Shown here piece after piece: positions 1 to 8,021 of a DNA stretch of 30,755 nt. The first letter of the stretch is position 1, and every line of letters begins with the position of its first letter. A model generated the notes under the pieces. The model saw nothing but the letters and a program-made list of their open reading frames with translations, had not been told where the DNA came from and did no database searches. The position numbers and the translations under genes are program-made. This DNA is from a bacterium. Its GTDB lineage: Bacteria; CSSED10-310; JAJRTK01. The stretch is taken from positions 1 to 30,755 of the forward strand of contig JAJRTK010000240.1 in assembly GCA_024278345.1 (NCBI GenBank), in the 5' to 3' direction.

Positions 1-138
1 GTTTGCGTGACTCGAAGGGTCACGTTTGCGTGACTCGAAGGGTCACGTTTGCGTGACTCGAAGGGTCACGTTTGCGTGACTCGAAGGGTCACGTTTGCGT
101 GACTCGAAGGGTCACGTTTGCGTGACTCGAAGGGTCAC
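1..138. repeat. Tandem array of six 23-bp palindromic units (family 1)
   Basis: Six identical head-to-tail copies of a 23-bp unit start at 1, 24, 47, 70, 93 and 116. Each unit reads GTTTGCGTGACTCGAAGG followed by GTCAC. GTGAC and GTCAC within a unit form a stem around TCGAAGG. Across each junction GTCACG-TTTG-CGTGAC forms a second 6-bp stem with a 4-nt loop, so the array can fold in two registers. The first unit begins at base 1, so the array probably continues to the left. Two further perfect copies lie at 18378-18423. There are no unique spacers, so this is not a CRISPR array. Confidence 0.95.
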
Positions 139-230
139 GCATCGCGTTACCCGGCGGTCGTCCGGGGACGCTGTCCCCCGTCCCCTGGCAGGACTTCGCC
201 CTGCACCCACCAGGGAGCTCGCAAGGATCC
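139..230 (+). repeat. Hairpin block flanking the 23-bp array (family 1, copy 1)
   Basis: This block follows the array directly and resembles the block after the second array (18424-18535). Shared features in order are GCGTTACCC (144-152), a GGTCGT-CGGGGA stretch, a hairpin GGGGAC/GTCCCC (164-169 with 173-178), and a hairpin GCAGG/CCTGC around a TTCG-containing loop (188-192 with 200-204). In the second copy the same hairpins use different bases, which suggests the structure is conserved. Orientation is given relative to the array. Confidence 0.7.
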
Positions 231-530
231 GTTGCAATGAAAAGCAACGAGTTCCCCACCCACGTTTTTGTGCGCTGCGCGTTTTCCTTTTATTTCCAAT
301 CTTTGTCCCGCCTTGCGTGGATACCCCCAAAAGAAGTTGATCTCCCCTCTCTCCAAGTGCCCGCTGGAGCTTGACTCCTAAGGTGGCAGTATGTTTCTTT
401 GTGGGGCTTGGCGGTTTCGCCAATACTGGAGGCCCAACCCTTGAGAGCTTCCTGTTTTTGCCCTCGCTTGCCCCAGTCGGGGCGAGCGGAACCATTTCCA
501 CCTACCGATGTTTGGGATCGACGGCTTGAG
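231..530. other. Intergenic region upstream of the sigma-factor operon
   Basis: About 300 bases without a convincing gene; short open frames on both strands look random. The region must hold the promoter of the sigma-factor operon. A TTGACT hexamer lies at about 372-377, but no good -10 sits at the right distance, so I do not call a promoter. Confidence 0.5.
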
Positions 531-1127
531 ATGGAGAAGACTGACGAGCAGTTAATGCTGGATGTGAAGGCCGGCAAGAGGTCCAGTTTCGATGAGCTTC
601 TCCGTCGTTACCAGAAGCCGTTGATCAATTTCCTGTACCGTTTCGTCGGAGACTACGAGGCTGCCAAAGATCTCTTTCAAGAGACATTTCTCCGGATTTA
701 CCGCTATGCGCCGAAGTACCAGCAGCTTGCGAACTTTTCGACCTTTGCCTACCGCATTGCCACGAACCTTGCCATCAACGAGCTCAAGAAGCGCAATGTT
801 CGCAGGCATGTGTCGATGGATCAGCCGTTGCGTCCTGGGGACGATGGCGGTGATTTCAACGTGCGCTCCACCCTCCACTCACAGCAGCGGGGACCGCTAG
901 ATGACCTGGAGCGCAACGAAAAAATTGAAATCATGCGGGAAGCACTGCAAAGTCTCAATGAAGATCAACGAGCCGTCCTTATTTACAGTGAATACCAGAG
1001 TAAAGGTTACAAGGAGATCGCTGAAATCATGGGATGCTCGGTGGGTACGGTGAAATCGCGGGTTTTTCGGGCGAAGAGGAACATGGAGCGCTTTCTCAAG
1101 GAAAAAGGCTATGAAGAGCTGCCGTGA
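531..1127 (+). CDS. RNA polymerase ECF-type sigma factor (sigma-70 family, RpoE-like)
   Basis: A 198-residue alternative sigma factor, a typical ECF length. Region 2 covers roughly residues 20-85 (FDELLRRYQKPLINFLYRF, then DLFQETFLRIYR), the core-binding and -10 recognition part. Region 4 lies near residues 133-190 (LNEDQRAVLIYSEYQ, then an HTH with GCSVGTVKSRVFRAKRNM), which binds the -35 element. The reading frame is open upstream to 399, but the family begins at about MEKTDEQLM, so the ATG at 531 is chosen; its ribosome site is weak. The next gene overlaps it by 17 bases and encodes a zinc-type anti-sigma factor, the usual partner. Its regulon cannot be read here, but the exported third gene of the operon suggests envelope stress. 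Confidence 0.93.
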   Translation: MEKTDEQLMLDVKAGKRSSFDELLRRYQKPLINFLYRFVGDYEAAKDLFQETFLRIYRYAPKYQQLANFSTFAYRIATNLAINELKKRNVRRHVSMDQPLRPGDDGGDFNVRSTLHSQQRGPLDDLERNEKIEIMREALQSLNEDQRAVLIYSEYQSKGYKEIAEIMGCSVGTVKSRVFRAKRNMERFLKEKGYEELP

Positions 1128-1845
1128 GATCCAACGGGTTCTTCTGGCTGAGCTTGCCTACCTGGGGGGAATGCAGCTCGACCGGACAGTAGAATCACAT
1201 CTAGAGCACTGCACCGCCTGCCAGGGCATTTACCCAACGCGGCCGCCACTGCGTAAGTTCTTGGATGCATGGCCCGAGATCGATCCTGATCCCTGGCTGA
1301 TCCAGCGGGTACGCGGCTCCGTTTTTCGCGAAATGGATGGTCATCAAAGCGGCCTATTTTCCCTCGGTTTCTTCCCTACCGTCGCGTTTGCCACGGGATT
1401 GGCCGCGCTTTTCGCGATCCTCAGCGTGCCTCTTTTCTGGCTCTCCACTCCCCTGGAACAAGCTGTGGAACTCCCGGTTGATCGGGCCGCTCGCCTCGAC
1501 GCCAGATCCGGCCTGGCAAGCCCCTTTTCCAGCGGTGATCCACTCCTCCTTACCGACTCTCTCACAAGCCTGAACCAACAGCCATTTCGAGGCTTCGCCA
1601 GGGGGAGCATGCAAGTTCATGCCACGGCCAGGCTCCAGTATTCATCGAGCTATTCCGCGGTTGTCCATGTGATCAACATTCGTCCGCCCGCCGACGGAGC
1701 GCCGGCTCCGATGGCAATGCTGACTGGGGCTTCTCTTCCCGACTCCAATACCCTTTTTGAAAATCCCTGGCAGACAGGATCCGTGATCCACGTGATCGAC
1801 ACTGGTGCGGATCAGGATGATCAACAGACCTTCCACAGTCTTTGA
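1111..1845 (+). CDS. Membrane-anchored zinc-type anti-sigma factor
   Basis: A 244-residue protein whose start lies inside the sigma-factor gene, implying coupled translation. The N-terminus has the ZAS/zf-HC2 pattern: C4, then H30-x3-C34-x2-C37 (HLEHCTAC). In this family the motif binds zinc and clamps the cognate sigma factor. One strongly hydrophobic segment at about residues 82-112 (FFPTVAFATGLAALFAILSV) should span the inner membrane, leaving about 130 residues outside. That outer part is Ser/Pro/Ala-rich and resembles nothing I recognise; it would be the sensory or protease-cut region. The role as anti-sigma factor of the preceding gene is inferred from motif and operon order. Confidence 0.87.
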   Translation: MKSCREIQRVLLAELAYLGGMQLDRTVESHLEHCTACQGIYPTRPPLRKFLDAWPEIDPDPWLIQRVRGSVFREMDGHQSGLFSLGFFPTVAFATGLAALFAILSVPLFWLSTPLEQAVELPVDRAARLDARSGLASPFSSGDPLLLTDSLTSLNQQPFRGFARGSMQVHATARLQYSSSYSAVVHVINIRPPADGAPAPMAMLTGASLPDSNTLFENPWQTGSVIHVIDTGADQDDQQTFHSL

Positions 1846-1866
1846 GGCTCTTTTCGGGGTTGTCCC

Positions 1867-3120
1867 ATGCACCGCTCGACTTGTCTAGCAGCCTTTTGGT
1901 TGATGCTTTTTTCCGCCTCGTCATCCCTGGCAAAAGAAATTGGCAGCTTCGAACGCGCCAATCTTCTGCTCTTGGCTGGCAAATACGAAGAGGCTCTTAC
2001 CCTCTACGACCATGTTCGAAGCCAACAGGGTGCGCCGCGGGCCGTGGACGCCGAGTATCTAGCTGCCCGAAGCCTTCTCCATCTTGACGCCACCCGAGAA
2101 GCCCGCTCCCGCCTCGAAGCCTTCGTAGGCCAACATCGCGGCAGCCCTTGGGCCGATGACGCCCTCATGGACTTGGCACGCCTCGATGCCACGGATGACA
2201 TTGACCAGAATCTCCAAGCTGCCATCGCCCGCTACGAGTATCTCATCGAGAATTACCCCGATTCAATACGGCTCCAAGAGGCCTTGCGTGAGATCGGTCG
2301 ACTCTACGTTCAAGTTGAGCAGTGGAAGGAAGCCGAAACCACTTTCTACAGTCTCTTGAGCAGCGCGGAGACCGACGAACAAGTTGTCCATGCAAGGCTA
2401 CGCATTGCGGCGATCTTCTCCGCCGATGGCAACCCCGGTCGCGATTTGCCCCGGGCACTGGACGAATACGAAAACGAAATCTTGGCAAAATATCCCAAGA
2501 CCCGACAAAGGCCAACGGTCTATTTTGCCTACGGCGAAGTGCGGCGCAAACTGGGGCTCTTCGGCGAGGCAATTGACTCTTATCGGGTCATTCTCCAAAA
2601 GTGGCCGCGCCACTCTCTTGTTCCTCTGGTACGCTCCCTCGTCGAGTATTGCCAGGAACAAAAAAACCTCCAGGCCGCGGCGGCCAGACCAGCGGAAGGC
2701 GTGTTGAAAAAGTTTGGCGACGAGGCAGGGCTCTCAACGGTCGCGACGACGGCCAGTCTGGGAAGCACGGAAGGCAAGCAGATTCAGGTTCTGTCCAACA
2801 GGACTGAATCGGACAAAAGCGGGCTGATTACTCTCTTTAGCGAAAACGTTCAGGTTTTCTACGGAGAGTTCCGGATCGATGCTCAGCGTGCGCGCTACGA
2901 CTCGCGGCGGCGGACCTTCGACATCGAAGGCCCGGCGAAAATCCAGACGCGGAGTTGTGTGATCCACACCGACAGCCCCCTTCAGCTCAATCTCGCCCGC
3001 CAAATCATGGAGATCCATGGCCGAGTGCGTGAAGTTATGCCTGACGGCAAGGAGAGAATCCTGGACGGCGAGCTCGTGGAGCTTCACCTGCCCACGGGTA
3101 AACTCAGCCGCATCCGTTAA
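1867..3120 (+). CDS. Exported TPR protein with C-terminal OstA/LptA-like domain
   Basis: A 417-residue protein starting 21 bases after the anti-sigma gene, so probably the third gene of its operon. Residues 1-22 look like a Sec signal peptide (LAAFWLMLFSASSSLA). Residues about 28-265 are tetratricopeptide-like helical pairs in the YbgF/BamD style (ANLLLLAGKYEEALTLYDHV; AIARYEYLIENYP; AIDSYRVILQKWP). From about 315 to the end the sequence becomes beta-rich and resembles an OstA/LptA-N unit (LFSENVQVFYGEFRIDAQRA, then DGELVELHLPTGKLSRI). LptA-type domains carry lipopolysaccharide across the periplasm, while periplasmic TPRs mediate protein contacts. I do not recognise this two-part architecture as a named protein. 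No lipobox cysteine is seen, so it is probably periplasmic. Confidence 0.75.
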   Translation: MHRSTCLAAFWLMLFSASSSLAKEIGSFERANLLLLAGKYEEALTLYDHVRSQQGAPRAVDAEYLAARSLLHLDATREARSRLEAFVGQHRGSPWADDALMDLARLDATDDIDQNLQAAIARYEYLIENYPDSIRLQEALREIGRLYVQVEQWKEAETTFYSLLSSAETDEQVVHARLRIAAIFSADGNPGRDLPRALDEYENEILAKYPKTRQRPTVYFAYGEVRRKLGLFGEAIDSYRVILQKWPRHSLVPLVRSLVEYCQEQKNLQAAAARPAEGVLKKFGDEAGLSTVATTASLGSTEGKQIQVLSNRTESDKSGLITLFSENVQVFYGEFRIDAQRARYDSRRRTFDIEGPAKIQTRSCVIHTDSPLQLNLARQIMEIHGRVREVMPDGKERILDGELVELHLPTGKLSRIR

Positions 3121-3164
3121 GGAGAAAATGAGCTGGAAACCCAATTGACCAGCCCAAAACTGAG

Positions 3165-4157
3165 TCAATGGCTTCCGTGCAACTCCGCTGGCTGGGAAAG
3201 CTGGGCATCGACCACCCCCGGTGGATCATCCAAGGGCACGAAGAGGCAGGCTTCCGTTCCCTCGCCCGACTGACTCTTCAGATCGAGCGTTGCATCGATC
3301 TGAGCCGCCAATTCACAGCATATCGATAAGCCCAACCCAAGCCCAGTTTCCTTGGTCGTAAAGTAGGGCTTGAAGATGTGCTGAAGCTCGTCCTGGACAA
3401 TCCCGCAGCCCTCGTCCCGCAAAGTCACCAAGGCCCCCTTCTCGACCTTCTGAGCTCCCAGGTGAATGCGTCCTCCGTCCGGCATACTTTCCATCGCATT
3501 GAGCAGCAAATTGAAAAAGATTTGCGTCAACTGGCGGGAAACACTGGTGGCGAAACCGTCCGCGAAAGGTGCCCAGCAAATCTCATAGTGCCCCCGCCGG
3601 ATTTGGCCACTAAGTAATCTGAGAACCCGTTCGAGAGTTGTGCGAACCGGTTCTCGATTCGGTGGTTGGCGCTCTCGTCCTTGGCGCTGCACCTCAAACA
3701 ACTGGTGCGTCATGTCGGCGATCCGATGCAATTCTTCTTCAATGACTTCGAAGGAACGCCGGTGTTCCTCTTCCGCGAGACTCTGCCGGATGACGTACAG
3801 GTAATTCTTGATTCCCTCGAAACTGTTGTTGAGCTCGTGAATCAGGCGGCTCGCCATGCGGCCAATCGTGAGATATTTTTCAATCTCGCCATGGCGCCAC
3901 TGGGCTTCAGAAAGCCGGCGTTCGAGGATGCAAAGCGCGAGTTCCGATGCCGGAAGCGCGAAGCAATCAAAACGAAACCGTTCTGACTCGTGTTTCCATT
4001 CGCACCTCCGTCCAAGGGACTCGTACAAGGTGGAAACGCCTTGTGGAGACAACTCCGACAAGGAAACGTCAACCCCAAGTCCCCACCGCGCCAAAAGCTG
4101 GCCTTTGCGGTCAAAAACCCAGAATCCGCAGCGACTCTGTTGGCAATCCCCACTCAT
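3165..4157 (-). CDS. Soluble orphan sensor histidine kinase
   Basis: A 330-residue histidine kinase with all catalytic boxes: H-box RLIHELNNSFEGIKNYLY (phospho-acceptor His about 107), N-box FFNLLLNAMESMP (Asn about 216/220), G1 DEGCGI (about 248), F-box FKPYFTTKE, and G2 GLGLGLSI (about 272). The H-box resembles NtrB/HPK4-type kinases that work with NtrC-like regulators. The first 90 residues (CGFWVFDRKGQLLARWG) may be a divergent PAS-like sensor. There is no membrane segment, so the signal is probably cytoplasmic. No response regulator adjoins it, making it an orphan here. It converges on the TPR/OstA gene with 44 bases between the stops. Confidence 0.88.
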   Translation of the reverse strand: MSGDCQQSRCGFWVFDRKGQLLARWGLGVDVSLSELSPQGVSTLYESLGRRCEWKHESERFRFDCFALPASELALCILERRLSEAQWRHGEIEKYLTIGRMASRLIHELNNSFEGIKNYLYVIRQSLAEEEHRRSFEVIEEELHRIADMTHQLFEVQRQGRERQPPNREPVRTTLERVLRLLSGQIRRGHYEICWAPFADGFATSVSRQLTQIFFNLLLNAMESMPDGGRIHLGAQKVEKGALVTLRDEGCGIVQDELQHIFKPYFTTKETGLGLGLSICCELAAQIDATLDLKSQSGEGTEACLFVPLDDPPGVVDAQLSQPAELHGSH

Positions 4158-4216
4158 GCCCCCTTGAATCTCCTTCTTTGGAAGAGTAGCGGAAGACAGG
4201 CTATTCTACAACTGAA

Positions 4217-4290
4217 GGGAGCCGAAGTGGGCGCCGACCGACGCCCGCTGCTCGCCATTGTCGCCCTTCGACCCATTGATTCAGAGGAGG
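4217..4290 (-). repeat. Dispersed intergenic element, family 2 (copy B)
   Basis: On the minus strand this reads GGGCGACAATGGCGAGCAGC, nearly identical to copy A (4634-4729), then a hairpin with stem GGGCG/CGCCC. It lacks the GAGCGGAACGCAAC tail seen in other copies, so it is truncated or diverged at that end. It overlaps the last codons of the 4281-4613 gene and lies upstream of the histidine kinase. Confidence 0.7.
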
Positions 4291-4613
4291 AAAAGCGACA
4301 ATGCAGAAATGCTCAGCGAAGCTAGGAACAAAGTAACGACCCCCCCAGTCAGCTCAAAACCATCGACGAGCTTATGAGTCATCCAAAGCAAGAACGCATT
4401 GATGACCAACAAAAACATCCCGAAACTCAAGATGACGAAAGGAAGGGATAACAACACAAGCACATTAAACAAGAGTTTGTCCAAAATTGCATAGACAACC
4501 GCCACGACTACCGAAGTTCCAAAGCTCTTGACTTTGATTCCTGGTAAGAGATGGGCAATGACAAAGATTCCAATGGCAAGAAGAAACACATGAAAAAGCA
4601 TGGAAAACATCAC
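4281..4613 (-). CDS. Small integral membrane protein, YvlD / phage holin family 4 type
   Basis: A 110-residue protein made almost entirely of hydrophobic helices, about four (VFLLAIGIFVIAHLLPGI; VVVAVVYAILDKLLFNVL; LSLPFVILSFGMFLLVINAF; VVTLFLASLSISALSLFLL). The order of an N-terminal helix ending in LLPGI, a second helix, FVILSFGMFLLVINAFLLW, and a last helix is typical of the YvlD/DUF360 ('phage holin family 4') proteins. These are widespread chromosomal membrane proteins of unknown function; despite the name, nothing here suggests a phage. It could share a transcript with the downstream histidine kinase, although a family 2 repeat lies between them. Confidence 0.8.
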   Translation of the reverse strand: MMFSMLFHVFLLAIGIFVIAHLLPGIKVKSFGTSVVVAVVYAILDKLLFNVLVLLSLPFVILSFGMFLLVINAFLLWMTHKLVDGFELTGGVVTLFLASLSISALSLFLL

Positions 4614-4633
4614 GGACCCTCCAAGTTTCCGAA

Positions 4634-4729
4634 TTCCGGTGGTGCTCCAGCCCTAGGGCAATGGAGCGAAGGCGGCGACAATGGCGAGCAGCGGGCGCCG
4701 GATGGCGACCGATGTGAGCGGAACGCAAC
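4634..4729 (+). repeat. Dispersed intergenic element, family 2 (copy A)
   Basis: A long copy. It starts with CCGGTGGTGCTCC and TAGGGCAATGG, matching copy C (GGCGGTACTCC, TAGGGCAGTGG). It continues with GGCGACAATGGCGAGCAGCG, the hairpin region GGGCGCCGGATGGCGACC, and the tail GAGCGGAACGCAAC. It lies in the 274-base gap between the aminotransferase and the YvlD-type gene; the remainder of the gap has a T-run (4745-4754) but no clear terminator hairpin. Confidence 0.8.
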
Positions 4730-4887
4730 GCCAAGAAAACAAAGTTTTTTTTTGACAGCTCCGCCCTGAACGAAGAGCACGACCCGAATTTTTTTGGCAT
4801 CCACTTCGCCGGGACAACTCCACGATATGCGAGATTCGGATCGAGGACAAATAGTCCCAGCTAGGTGGAGGACCGACGACCCCGAAT

Positions 4888-6072
4888 CTAGCAAAGAACC
4901 GAGTTAAGACGCTCAATGGCATCCTTGAGCTGTGGTAGATCAACGGCCGTGAAACAGAGGCGCACAAAGCTTGAGAATCCGCTCCCGAACGCTTCTCCCG
5001 GCGCCAGAGAGACTCCTGCTTCAAGAGCTCGGTCGATGAAGGTCCAGACATCCGGGGCCATGAGCGACGTGTCGAAAAAGATGTAGCTCCCTCCTCGTGG
5101 ACGATGAAAAGGGCACTTCAGCCGACTCGTGACAAGGTCCAGGGCCTTCCGGTAGCGAAGCCGCGTCTCCTCCATCCAATCCCGACCGTCCACCAAAGCC
5201 GCCGCCGCCACGCGTTGGGCTAGGACCGGTACATTGTAGACCGAATGATTCGCGATTTTTTGCACCGTGCTCAGAAGGCGGTCATTCGCCACAAAATAGC
5301 CAACCCGCATGCCGCTCAGGGCATGGCTCTTGGAAAAGGTGTAGACGCTCACGACCTGGGAGGAGATCTCGTTCAGAGAGGCCATGCTCAGATGCTTTTC
5401 CCCTTCGTAAATATAGTCCTCGTAGGCCTCGTCAGACAGGACCCACAGACCGCGGTCCAGGCAAAGGCGGGCTAGGGCCTCAAGGTTCTCCCTGCCCAAG
5501 ACCATTCCCGTTGGGTTGTTCGGCGTATTGAGATAGAGAGCCGCCGTGCGATCCGTGAGATAGGGCCTGATGAGGCTTGTGGGATCTTGCTCTGGGTCAT
5601 CGAGGAGCGCACTATAGAAGGGAACATGCACCGGTGTTGCCCCGGTGCAAAGGATGATTCCCTGGATGAGAGGCCAAAATGGGGCGAGGACCAAGACCTC
5701 GTCACCGGGGCCGACCAGGGCCTGAGCACTACAAAAGAGGGCGTGCGTCGCTCCACAGGTGATCTGAACGGAGCGGGAATCGACCTCCTGGAAACCTGGT
5801 TTCTGGTGAAGACGCAAGATAAGGAGGTCGAGCAACTCGTCCAAGCCGTGGGGATGGCCGTAGGTATTGAGGTCCTCTGGCTTTACGGCACTGTTCCAGA
5901 TCCGAGAGGCTGCTTCCGGAGGGTGACGGTACGTGTCCCCGATGTGCAGTGGATGAATTTGCCCACGATAGCGTCGCATCTTTTGGGCAAGGGTGGCAAA
6001 GACCGAAGCGCGAAGAGGCTCGACTCGGGGGTGTTTCTTGGGATATCGCGGCATCTTGTTTTTTCCGGTCAT
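4888..6072 (-). CDS. PLP-dependent class I/II aminotransferase
   Basis: A 394-residue fold-type I aminotransferase of the aspartate aminotransferase superfamily. Visible motifs are YGHPHGLDELLDLL near the N-terminus, NTPNNPTGMV (substrate and cofactor binding Asn), SDEAYEDYIY (the Asp that pairs with the PLP ring nitrogen), and FSKSHALSGMRVGY with the Schiff-base Lys. FVRLCFT near the C-terminus carries the Arg expected to bind the substrate carboxylate. The amino donor cannot be told from sequence. Its ATG overlaps the stop of the Mur ligase by four bases (ATGA), so the two are translationally coupled. Pairing with a Mur ligase suggests provision of an amino acid for peptidoglycan or a peptidoglycan-like ligation, but this is inference. 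Confidence 0.9.
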   Translation of the reverse strand: MTGKNKMPRYPKKHPRVEPLRASVFATLAQKMRRYRGQIHPLHIGDTYRHPPEAASRIWNSAVKPEDLNTYGHPHGLDELLDLLILRLHQKPGFQEVDSRSVQITCGATHALFCSAQALVGPGDEVLVLAPFWPLIQGIILCTGATPVHVPFYSALLDDPEQDPTSLIRPYLTDRTAALYLNTPNNPTGMVLGRENLEALARLCLDRGLWVLSDEAYEDYIYEGEKHLSMASLNEISSQVVSVYTFSKSHALSGMRVGYFVANDRLLSTVQKIANHSVYNVPVLAQRVAAAALVDGRDWMEETRLRYRKALDLVTSRLKCPFHRPRGGSYIFFDTSLMAPDVWTFIDRALEAGVSLAPGEAFGSGFSSFVRLCFTAVDLPQLKDAIERLNSVLC

Positions 6073-7472
6073 GAATGGGAGTTTCGCGCTCGTTGCCCTA
6101 GCGCCGTAACCAGCGTTCGAGCCAGATCGGACAGAGTTGGGTCCCGCGCTCCAAGGAACAATACGCGGTCACCGGAGCGGGCTTGAGCGGAAAGGAATGC
6201 CAAGAGTTCTGGCCGATCCATCACGGCGGGTTCAGGAGCACCAAGGTCTCGCACGGCGGTTGCCAGGTCCTTGGAGGAAATTGTTCGATCAGCGGTTCCG
6301 CCAGCATCGAAGATGGGAAGTAGAATTAGCTGATCGGGCGTCTGGACTCCTTGGCTTAGGGCATCAGCCAGCTCGGCGAGGAGGAAGCGGGTAGGTCCAT
6401 AGCCATGCGGCTGAAAGATGATCCAGCGCGGCCCCCCTTCCGTCGCTTGCAGGACTGCGGCGATCTTGTGAGGATTGTGGGCATAATCGTCGTAGACCTC
6501 AACGCCCTCGGCGGTTCCCACTAGTTCCAAACGTCGGCTGAGCCCTCGAAATCCTGACAATAGATCGGCGACGGAAAGCAGGTCGATGCCGAGCTCGCGG
6601 CAGACCGCGATGGCAGCCAGGGCATTCTGGACATTGTACAGTCCCGGTACAGGCAAATGAAAAGAGACGCCAGCTACGGAAAATCGGCTTCCGGCGGCAG
6701 AGAGCTCCAGGGAGTTGGCGGCAGTGTCACCCTGCGTGATGCCGAAAAGGTGCCGCCGGGTTCCGTCCAAGGAGGCAGCCCGAGGACAATCGCCCCCCAA
6801 GATGACGACATCTTGGCAACGCCGAGCAAACTGCTGGAACAAGTCCATGAGCACGGACAGAGGCTGGTGGTCTTTGCTAATGTTTGTCACCACTCCCATG
6901 ACTGGATCGTAGCGAAGGAAGCTGCCATCGCTTTCGTCGGCCTCGATGACAAAAAGATCTCCACCTCCGGCCAGGGCCGCGGCGGCACGGTCTCCGATGC
7001 CATAAACTTCCGCTCCGCACATCAGGGAGGGATCGCAGCCAAGATGAAAAAGCAGGTAGCCGAGCATCGCCGTGACGGTGGATTTGCCACTGGTCCCCGC
7101 AATGGCGATTCCCTGCCGGCGCCCAAAGAGCTCCGCCAGGGCTTCTGAACGGTGAACCACGGGGAGAGCAAGCTGCCGGGCTCGCACGACATCGGGGTTG
7201 GTCTTTTCAATAGAGGAGGACAAGATCAGACGGTCTCCAGGGCGCGGGCCGGAACCATCTTGGGGATAGAGCTCTATCCCATGACCGCGAAGCTCCTCGA
7301 AACGCTGGATCCCCCGTGCGGCATCCAAGGCTCGATCCGAACCCGCCACCTGCCGTTCCTCCGCCACGAGTAAGAGAGCCAGGGGACGCATACCGCCGCC
7401 GCCAATGCCCACCAAGAAATCGCGTGTGGGCAAGCCGGCTCCGTTGGGCGGGAAAGGGGGGCCATCATTCAC
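6069..7472 (-). CDS. MurC/Mpl-type Mur ligase (ATP-dependent amino-acid ligase)
   Basis: A 467-residue Mur ligase with all three domains. The N-terminal fold has GIGGGGMRPLA (about 23-33), resembling the MurC signature GIGGxGM. The central ATPase domain has GTSGKST (about 126-132) and EADESDGSF (about 177-185), the latter characteristic of MurC/Mpl. The C-terminal domain has YDDYAHNPHKI and FQPHGYGPTRF. In MurC and Mpl the P-loop is usually GTHGKTT; here His is Ser and the first Thr is Ser. TNISKDH replaces the usual TNI-x-x-DH. It could be the organism's MurC, the recycling ligase Mpl, or a paralogue with another substrate. It starts with GTG, which overlaps the previous gene's stop (GTGA). 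Confidence 0.85.
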   Translation of the reverse strand: MNDGPPFPPNGAGLPTRDFLVGIGGGGMRPLALLLVAEERQVAGSDRALDAARGIQRFEELRGHGIELYPQDGSGPRPGDRLILSSSIEKTNPDVVRARQLALPVVHRSEALAELFGRRQGIAIAGTSGKSTVTAMLGYLLFHLGCDPSLMCGAEVYGIGDRAAAALAGGGDLFVIEADESDGSFLRYDPVMGVVTNISKDHQPLSVLMDLFQQFARRCQDVVILGGDCPRAASLDGTRRHLFGITQGDTAANSLELSAAGSRFSVAGVSFHLPVPGLYNVQNALAAIAVCRELGIDLLSVADLLSGFRGLSRRLELVGTAEGVEVYDDYAHNPHKIAAVLQATEGGPRWIIFQPHGYGPTRFLLAELADALSQGVQTPDQLILLPIFDAGGTADRTISSKDLATAVRDLGAPEPAVMDRPELLAFLSAQARSGDRVLFLGARDPTLSDLARTLVTALGQRARNSHS

Positions 7473-7753
7473 GGTTTCTCTCCAGCTCCAGAGAGCTTGT
7501 GAGCCAGGCGACCTCGCAAAACGCCCTGCTCGAAGATCTTGAAGTTCTTGACCAGAAACTCCTGGACACGCAACTCATCCTCCACCTTCGAGTCGCCACC
7601 CAACAGATGCTTGTAGGGAAGTTGCTTGCTCAACAAAACCTGGCCTTCGACGTAAATACGAACATCTAGAGTCAAGTCCTCCGGGAGATCCTCGATCTGG
7701 ACATGGTAGGTAACACCCTGAAACACCACGGTTTTGTTCACACCGACGATCAT
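7469..7753 (-). CDS. Small conserved protein of unknown function
   Basis: A 94-residue protein if it starts at the ATG at 7753, preceded by a GGATGG ribosome site; a GTG at 7774 would give 101 residues. The core GVNKTVVFQGVTYHVQIEDL looks like a conserved family pattern rather than chance, but I cannot assign a function. It is predicted to be beta-rich with no signal peptide or membrane helix, and is acidic in the middle. It is the first gene of a three-gene operon: its stop overlaps the Mur ligase start by four bases, so the products are probably made in proportion. Confidence 0.72.
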   Translation of the reverse strand: MIVGVNKTVVFQGVTYHVQIEDLPEDLTLDVRIYVEGQVLLSKQLPYKHLLGGDSKVEDELRVQEFLVKNFKIFEQGVLRGRLAHKLSGAGEKP

Positions 7754-7845
7754 GTTGATTCCATCCTGATCCACGTCCCCGCCAAAACCCGACTGGGCTC
7801 TTCGTTTTGGGCCGTGATTTTCGTTAAACCCTTTGCCCTATTTGT

Positions 7846-7937
7846 GTTGCGTCCTGCTCCCATCGGCGTCCATCCGACCGCCGCTACTCGCCCTTATCGC
7901 CCCTCTCCAACCACTGCCCTAAGCCCGGAGTACCGCC
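7846..7937 (-). repeat. Dispersed intergenic element, family 2 (copy C)
   Basis: On the minus strand it runs GCGGTACTCC, TTAGGGCAGTGG, GAGAGGGGCGATAAGGGCGA, then a hairpin with stem CGGCG/CGCCG around GTCGGATGGA, and ends GAGCAGGACGCAAC. The same order is seen in copies A and D. The stem bases differ from the other copies yet still pair. It lies in the 268-base gap between the surface protein and the small conserved gene. Confidence 0.8.
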
Positions 7938-8021
7938 TGAAACCAGGTTCCGGGGCTTTTGTGATCCAGAAATCCTGGTCCTTGCGGCCCCTGGACGAAA
8001 GGATCTGCCTCCCCAAAAGAG

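Noticed and set aside
1-138. CRISPR array
   Set aside because: The units are directly adjacent without spacers and there are no cas genes in the window.
4281-4613. Phage remnant, because of the 'holin family 4' resemblance
   Set aside because: That family is a widespread chromosomal membrane protein, and no other phage gene is nearby.
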